DNA of 64,000 nucleotides from Palaemon carinicauda (lineage: Eukaryota > Arthropoda > Malacostraca > Decapoda > Palaemonidae): NCBI RefSeq assembly GCF_036898095.1, contig NC_090746.1:51105569-51169568 (forward strand). The letters are read 5' to 3'. The stretch's first letter is position 1. Each line of letters begins with the position of its first letter. The notes below the pieces were generated by a model. That model was not told the DNA's origin and did no database searches. It was given only the letters and a program-made list of their open reading frames with translations. The position numbers and the translations under genes are program-made. Shown here in pieces: positions 58,116-64,000 of the stretch.

Positions 58116-58597
58116 TGAGACAATTTGCCTGGAGGTATTTTGGAGTTATTTTAACAGGATATATTTTACCCCGAGTTATTTTGAGATTTTACCAGAGGCA
58201 ATTTTGTCAGATTTCCTCCCAAGGAGATATTTCATCAGGAGAGAGTCAAGAGTTACTGGTCGGGATTTTTTTTTTTTGGGGGGGGGGGGGTTATTTTATC
58301 AAATGTTTTATCCTGACTTATTATGTTGGAACTTTATTTTTTTTTCTTTTTTGCCTAGAAGCATGTCGTCAGGGGTTATTTGGTGGTAAGATATCTTATT
58401 TCTTTAGGAGATATTTCGTTCAGATTTTGTGCTGGGAACATTTTACCAGGACTTATTTTGTTGGGGTTTGTTTAATCCAAGAGGCAAGTCGTCAGGAGAT
58501 AGCTAATTTCCCAAGGAGATATTTCGTCCTTGTGTTTTACTGGGAAGTTAGTCCTAGTGTTTTGCTGGGAGATGTGTCGTCGTCTGATTTCCCCAGG
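58116..58597. repeat. Irregular satellite-related sequence
   Basis: Scattered AGGAGATATTTCGT and TTTTGCTGGGA words with irregular spacing and a T9-11/G12 homopolymer at 58267-58290. It ends in a composite unit (58526-58597) that recurs four times after 60.6 kb. Confidence 0.65.
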
Positions 58598-61500
58598 AGA
58601 TATTTCAACATGTTTTGCTGGAGTGTATGTCGTCTTAATTTCCCCAGGAGATATTTTAACATGTTTTGCTGGGGTGTATGTCGTTTTAATTTCCCCAGGA
58701 GATATTTCAACATGTTTTACTGGGGTGTATGTTGTCTTAATTTCCCCAGGAGATATTTTAACATGTTTTGCTGGGGTGTATGTCGTCTTAATTTCCCCAG
58801 GAGATATTTTAACATGTTTTGCTGGGGTGTATGTCGTTTTAATTTCCCCAGGAGATATTTTAACATGTTTTGCTGGGGTGTATGTCGTTTTAATTTCCCC
58901 AGGAGATATTTCAACATGTTTTACTGGGGTGTATGTCGTTTTAATTTCCCCAGGAGATATTTCAACATGTTTTGCTGGAGTGTATGTCGTCTTAATTTCC
59001 CCAGGAGATATTTTAACATGTTTTGCTGGAGTGTATGTCGTCTTAATTTCCCCAGGAGATATTTTAACATGTTTTGCTGGGGTGTATGTCGTTTTAATTT
59101 CCCCAGGAGATATTTCAACATGTTTTGCTGGGGTGTATGTCGTCTTAATTTCCCCAGGAGATATTTTAACATGTTTTGCTGGGGTGTATGTCGTTTTAAT
59201 TTCCCCAGGAGATATTTTAACATGTTTTGCTGGGGTGTATGTCGTTTTAATTTCCCCAGGAGATATTTCAACATGTTTTACTGGGGTGTATGTCGTTTTA
59301 ATTTCCCCAGGAGATATTTCAACATGTTTTGCTGGGGTGTATGTCGTCTTAATTTCCCCAGGAGATATTTTAACATGTTTTGCTGGAGTGTATGTTGTCT
59401 TAATTTCCCCAGGAGATATTTTAACATGTTTTGCTGGGGTGTATGTCGTTTTAATTTCCCCAGGAGATATTTCAACATGTTTTACTGGGGTGTATGTTGT
59501 CTTAATTTCCCCAGGAGATATTTTAACATGTTTTGCTGGGGTGTATGTCGTCTTAATTTCCCCAGGAGATATTTTAACATGTTTTGCTGGGGTGTATGTC
59601 GTTTTAATTTCCCCAGGAGATATTTCAACATGTTTTACTGGGGTGTATGTCGTCTTAATTTCCCCAGGAGATATTTTAACATGTTTTGCTGGGGTGTATG
59701 TCGTCTTAATTTCCCCAGGAGATATTTCAACATGTTTTACTGGGGTGTATGTCGTCTTAATTTCCCCAGGAGATATTTTAACATGTTTTGCTGGGGTGTA
59801 TGTCGTCTTAATTTCCCCAGGAGATATTTTAACATGTTTTGCTGGAGTGTATGTCGTTTTAATTTCCCCAGGAGATATTTTAACATGTTTTGCTGGAGTG
59901 TATGTCGTCTTAATTTCCCCAGGAGATATTTTAACATGTTTTGCTGGGGTGTATGTCGTTTTAATTTCCCCAGGAGATATTTCAACATGTTTTACTGGGG
60001 TGTATGTTGTCTTAATTTCCCCAGGAGATATTTTAACATGTTTTGCTGGGGTGTATGTCGTCTTAATTTCCCCAGGAGATATTTTAACATGTTTTGCTGG
60101 GGTGTATGTCGTCTTAATTTCCCCAGGAGATATTTCAACATGTTTTACTGGGGTGTATGTCGTCTTAATTTCCCCAGGAGATATTTTAACATGTTTTGCT
60201 GGAGTGTATGTCGTCTTAATTTCCCCAGGAGATATTTTAACATGTTTTGCTGGGGTGTATGTCGTTTTAATTTCCCCAGGAGATATTTCAACATGTTTTA
60301 CTGGGGTGTATGTTGTCTTAATTTCCCCAGGAGATATTTTAACATGTTTTGCTGGGGTGTATGTCGTCTTAATTTCCACAGGAGATATTTCAACATGTTT
60401 TGCTGGAGTGTATGTCGTCTTAATTTCCCCAGGGGATATTTTAACATGTTTTGCTGGGGTGTATGTCGTCTTAATTTCCACAGGAGATATTTCAACATGT
60501 TTTACTGGGGTGTATGTCGTCTTAATTTCCCCAGGAGATATTTTAACATGTTTTGCTGGGGTGTATGTCGTCTTAATTTCCCCAGGAGATATTTCAACAT
60601 GTTTTGCTGGAGTGTATGTCGTCTTAATTTCCCCAGGAGATATTTCATCCTTGTGTTTTGCTCTGAGGTTTGTCCTAATGTTTTGCTGGTAGATTTGTCG
60701 TCGTCTGATTTCCCCAGGAGAAATTTTAACATGTTTTACTGGGGTGTATGTCATCTTAATTTCCCCAGGAGATATTTTAACATGTTTTGCTGGGGTGTAT
60801 GTCGTTTTAATTTCCCCAGGAGATATTTCATCCTTGTGTTTTGCTCTGAGGTTTGTCCTAATGTTTTGCTGGTAGATTTGTCGTCGTCTGATTTCCCCAG
60901 GAGAAATTTTAACATGTTTTACTGGGGTGTATGTCGTCTTAATTTCCCCAGGAGATATTTTAACATGTTTTGCTGGGGTGTATGTCGTCTTAATTTCCCC
61001 AGGAGATATTTCAACATGTTTTGCTGGAGTGTATGTCGTCTTAATTTCCCCAGGTGATATTTTAACATGTTTTGCTGGGGTGTATGTCGTTTTAATTTCC
61101 CCAGGAGATATTTCATCCTTGTGTTTTGCTCTGAGGTTTGTCCTAATGTTTTGCTGGTAGATTTGTCGTCATCTGATTTCCCCAGGAGAAATTTTAACAT
61201 GTTTTACTGGGGTGTATGTCGTCTTAATTTCCCCAGGAGATATTTCAACATGTTTTACTGGGGTGTATGTCGTCTTCATTTCCCCAGGAGATATTTTAAC
61301 ATGTTTTGCTGGGGTGTATGTCGTCTTAATTTCCCCAGGAGATATTTCATCCTTGTGTTTTGCTGGGAGGTTTGTCCTAATGTTTTGCTGGTAGATTTGT
61401 CGTCGTCTGATTTCCCCAGGAGAAATTTTAACATGTTTTACTGGGGTGTATGTCGTCTTAATTTCCCCAGGAGATATTTCAACATGTTTTGCTGGGGTGT

Positions 61501-61765
61501 ATGTCGTCTTCATTTCCCCAGGAGATATTTCAACATGTTTTACTGGGGTGTATGTCGTCTTCATTTCCCCAGGAGATATTTTAACATGTTTTGCTGGAGT
61601 GTATGTCGTCTTAATTTCCCCAGGAGATATTTTAACATGTTTTGCTGGGGTGTATGTCGTTTTAATTTCCCCAGGAGATATTTCAACATGTTTTACTGGG
61701 GTGTATGTTGTCTTAATTTCCCCAGGAGATATTTCAACATGTTTTGCTGGGATGTATGTCGTCTA
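58598..61765. repeat. 51-bp satellite array
   Basis: About 40 consecutive monomers to 60.63 kb, then mixed with composite units. The monomer contains GGAGATATTT, AACATGTTTTGCTGGGGTGT and TAATTTCCCCA. 51 is a multiple of 3 and no stop arises, so long frames appear on both strands: 17-residue repeats FPRRYFNMFCWGVCRLN (plus, 980 codons), ISPGDILTCFAGVYVVL (plus, another frame) and TTYTPAKHVKISPGEIK (minus, 760 codons). Variation is limited to a few positions and is mostly C/T or G/A transitions. I treat it as non-coding satellite. Confidence 0.93.
60640..61430. repeat. Composite (higher-order) satellite units
   Basis: A block with TTTCATCCTTGTGTTTTGCT, GTTTGTCCTAATG, TGCTGGTAGATTTGTCGTC and TGATTTCCCCAGGAGAAATT recurs at about 60644, 60825, 61107 and 61344, separated by 1-3 standard monomers. 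A similar block starts the array at 58526. Confidence 0.85.
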
Positions 61766-64000
61766 ATTTTCTTGGGAGATACTTCGTCCTGAGGTTTTGC
61801 TGGGATATATGTAGACTCATTTCCACAGGAGATATCTCGTTCTGATGTTTTGCTGGGAGCTGTGCCGTCCAATTTCCTAAGGAGATATTTCGTCCTGATG
61901 TTATGCTAAGAGCTGAGTGTGTTGTCTAATTTCCCCAGGAGATATTTCGTCCCTATGTTTTGCTGGGATCTGTGTCGTACAATGTCCCCAGGTGATATTT
62001 CGTCCTGAGGTTTTTCTGTTATGCGTGTCATCTAATTTCACCAGATATTTCTTCCTGATGTATTGCTGAGTTGTCATCAAATTTCCCCCCAGAGATATCT
62101 CTTTCTAAGGTTTTGCTGGGCGGTGTGTAGTCTAATTTCCCCAGGAGATATTTCATCCTTATGATTTGCTGGGCAGTGTGAAGTCTAATTTCCCCCGAGA
62201 TGTTTCGTCCTGAGGTTTTGCTGGGATGTATGTCGTTTAATTTCTCCAGGACATATTTCGTCCTGAGGTTTTGCTGGGCGGTGTGTCATCTAATTTCCCC
62301 CGAGATATTTCGTCCTGAGGTTTTGCTGGGATGTATGTCATTTAATTTCCCCAGGACATATTTCGTCCTGAGGTTTTGCTGGGCGGTGTGTCTTCTAATT
62401 TACCCAGGAGATATTTCGTCCTGAGGTTTTGCTGGGATGTATGTCGTTTAATTTCCCCAGGACATATTTCGTCCTGAGGTTTTGCGGGGCGGTGTGTCTT
62501 CTAATTTCCCCAGGACATATTTCATCCTGAGGTTTTACTGGGCAGTGTGTCATCTAATTTCCCCCGAGATATTTCGTCCTGAGGTTTTGCTGGGATGTAT
62601 GTCATTTAATTTCCCCAGGAGATATTTCGTCCTGAGGTTTTGCTGGGCGGTGTGTCGTCTAATTTTCCCAGGAGATATTTCGTCCTAAGGTTTTGCTGGG
62701 CGGTGTGTCGTCTAATTTACCCAGGAGATATCTCGTCCTGAGGTTTTGCTGGGCGGTGTGTCGTCTAATTTACCCAGGAGATATTTCGTCCTGAGGTTTT
62801 GATGGGCGGTGTGTCGTCTAATTTACCCAGGAGATATTTCGTCCTGAGGTTTTGATGGGTGGTGTGTCGTCTAATTTACCCAGGAGATATTTCGTCCTGA
62901 GGTTTTGCTGGGCGGTGTGTCTTCTAGTTTACCCAGGAGATATTTCGTCCTGAGGTTTTGCTGGGCGGTGTGTCGTCTAATTTACCCAGGAGATATTTCG
63001 TCCTGAGGTTTTGCTGGGCGGTGTGTCGTCTAATTTACCCAGGAGATATTTCGTCCTGAGGTTTTGATGGGTGGTGTGTCGTCTAATTTACCCAGGAGAT
63101 ATTTCGTCCTGAGGTTTTGCTGGGCGGTGTGTCATCTAATTTACCCAGGAGGTATTTCGTCCTGAGGTTTTGCTGGGCAGTGTGTCGTCTAATTTACCCA
63201 GGAGATATTTCGTCCTAAAGGTTTGCTAGGTCGGTGTGTCGTCTAATTTACCCAGGAGATATTTCGTCCTGAGGTTTTGCTTGGAGGTGTGTCGTCTAAT
63301 TTCCCCAGGAGATATTTCGTCCTGAGGTTTTGCTGGGAGGTGTATCGTCTAATTTACCCAGGAGATATTTCGTCCTGAGGTTTTGCTGGCCGGTGTGTCG
63401 TCTAATTTACCCAGGAGATATTTCGTCCTGAGGTTTTGCTGGGCGGTGTGTCGTCTAATTTACCCAGGAGATATTTCGTCCTGAGGTTTTGCTGGGCGGT
63501 GTGTCGTCTAATTTACCCAGGAGATATTTCGTCCTGTTTGCTGGGCGGTGTGTTGTCTAATTTACCCAGGAGATATTTCGTCCTGAGGTTTTGCTGGGCG
63601 GTGTGTCATCTAATTTACCCAGGAGGTATTTCGTCCTGAGGTTTTGCTGGGCAGTGTGTCGTCTAATTTACCCAGGAGATATTTCGTCCTAAGGGTTTGC
63701 TAGGTCGGTGTGTCGTCTAATTTACCCAGGAGATATTTCGTCCTGAGGTTTTGCTTGGAGGTGTGTCGTCTAATTTCCCCAGGAGATATTTCGTCCTGAG
63801 GTTTTGCTTGGAGGTGTGTCGTCTAATTTCCCCAGGAGATATTTCGTCCTGAGGTTTTGCTGGGAGGTGTATCGTCTAATTTACCCAGGAGATATTTCGT
63901 CCTGAGGTTTTGCTGGGCGGTGTGTCGTCTAATTTACCCAGGAGATATTTCGTCCTGAGGTTTTGCTGGGCGGTGTGTCGTCTAATTTACCCAGGAGATA
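61766..64000. repeat. 53-bp satellite array, continuing past the window
   Basis: Monomer GGAGATATTTCGTCCTGAGG + TTTTGCTGGGCGGTGTGTCG + TCTAATTTACCCA, 53 bp, about 40 copies. The first kilobase is irregular, from about 62.6 kb it becomes regular. It aligns to the 51-bp monomer with small indels; because 53 is not a multiple of 3, no long ORF forms. Confidence 0.93.

Noticed and set aside
58472..60754. 760-codon minus-strand ORF (TTYTPAKHVKISPGEIK repeats) as a gene
   Set aside because: Same cause. Kept as a testable finding, not as a feature.
58115..61057. 980-codon plus-strand ORF (17-residue repeats) as a protein gene
   Set aside because: It is a by-product of a 51-bp monomer without stop codons; equally long frames occur in other frames and on the other strand, with no start context, intron signal or domain.
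58598..64000. CRISPR array
   Set aside because: Head-to-tail monomers with no unique spacers, in a eukaryotic context; satellite DNA.
1..64000. tRNA, rRNA or other structural RNA genes
   Set aside because: I saw no cloverleaf or conserved rRNA segments by eye; a dedicated covariance search was not possible.

Overview
The window is eukaryotic, repeat-dominated DNA with no recognisable host protein gene. It has spliceosomal-type splice sites, long (TA)n tracts, satellite DNA and several retrotransposon classes. A decapod crustacean is the best guess, by inference only: DIRS1-like elements are known to be widespread in decapods, and the dispersed repeat at 46.0-46.4 kb and the LINE relics at 37.6-40.6 kb look like families I associate with shrimp and crab genomes.

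0-36.4 kb is a nested cluster of DIRS-type (tyrosine-recombinase) retrotransposons. It opens with a diverged gag remnant that keeps a phase-0 intron (1.4-2.7 kb). Copy A (minus) runs 2694-11410 and resumes at 21184-21848, because copy B (minus, 12348-21183) plus a 937-bp duplicated end lies inside its leader. Copy C (plus, 22719-30485) lies head-to-head with a third minus-strand left end, giving a palindrome of about 1.8 kb. Copy D (minus, 30486-33553) is truncated and fused to a second, older DIRS-type family (33541-36397). Each fuller copy has a gag with a Cys/His N-terminus, a reverse transcriptase/RNase H in another frame, and a tyrosine recombinase. All copies carry nonsense mutations or frameshifts; the best preserved single ORF is the recombinase of copy B. 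Terminal architecture is readable: inverted terminal repeats of about 355-385 bp, a right end carrying an extra cap of about 27 bp, and a palindromic internal complementary region of about 90 bp that joins the complements of both ends.

36.4-49.7 kb is AT-rich, with decayed LINE fragments (37.6-38.3, 39.1-40.6, perhaps 46.9-48.3 kb), a three-unit 460-470 bp tandem repeat with (TA)n cores (40.7-42.1 kb), a hairpin repeat (44.3-44.5 kb), a Mutator-like transposase relic (45.1-45.8 kb) and many microsatellites. 49.7-54.75 kb holds Ty3/gypsy material: an inverted pair of pol fragments, then a minus-strand element with one full LTR, polypurine tract, gag-protease-pol and a truncated second LTR; its RT catalytic core is deleted. 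54.75-57.6 kb is AT-rich and noncoding apart from a palindromic MITE-like repeat of about 665 bp. From about 57.6 kb to the window end is satellite DNA: a degenerate edge, a 51-bp array open in several frames on both strands, then a related 53-bp array that runs off the end.
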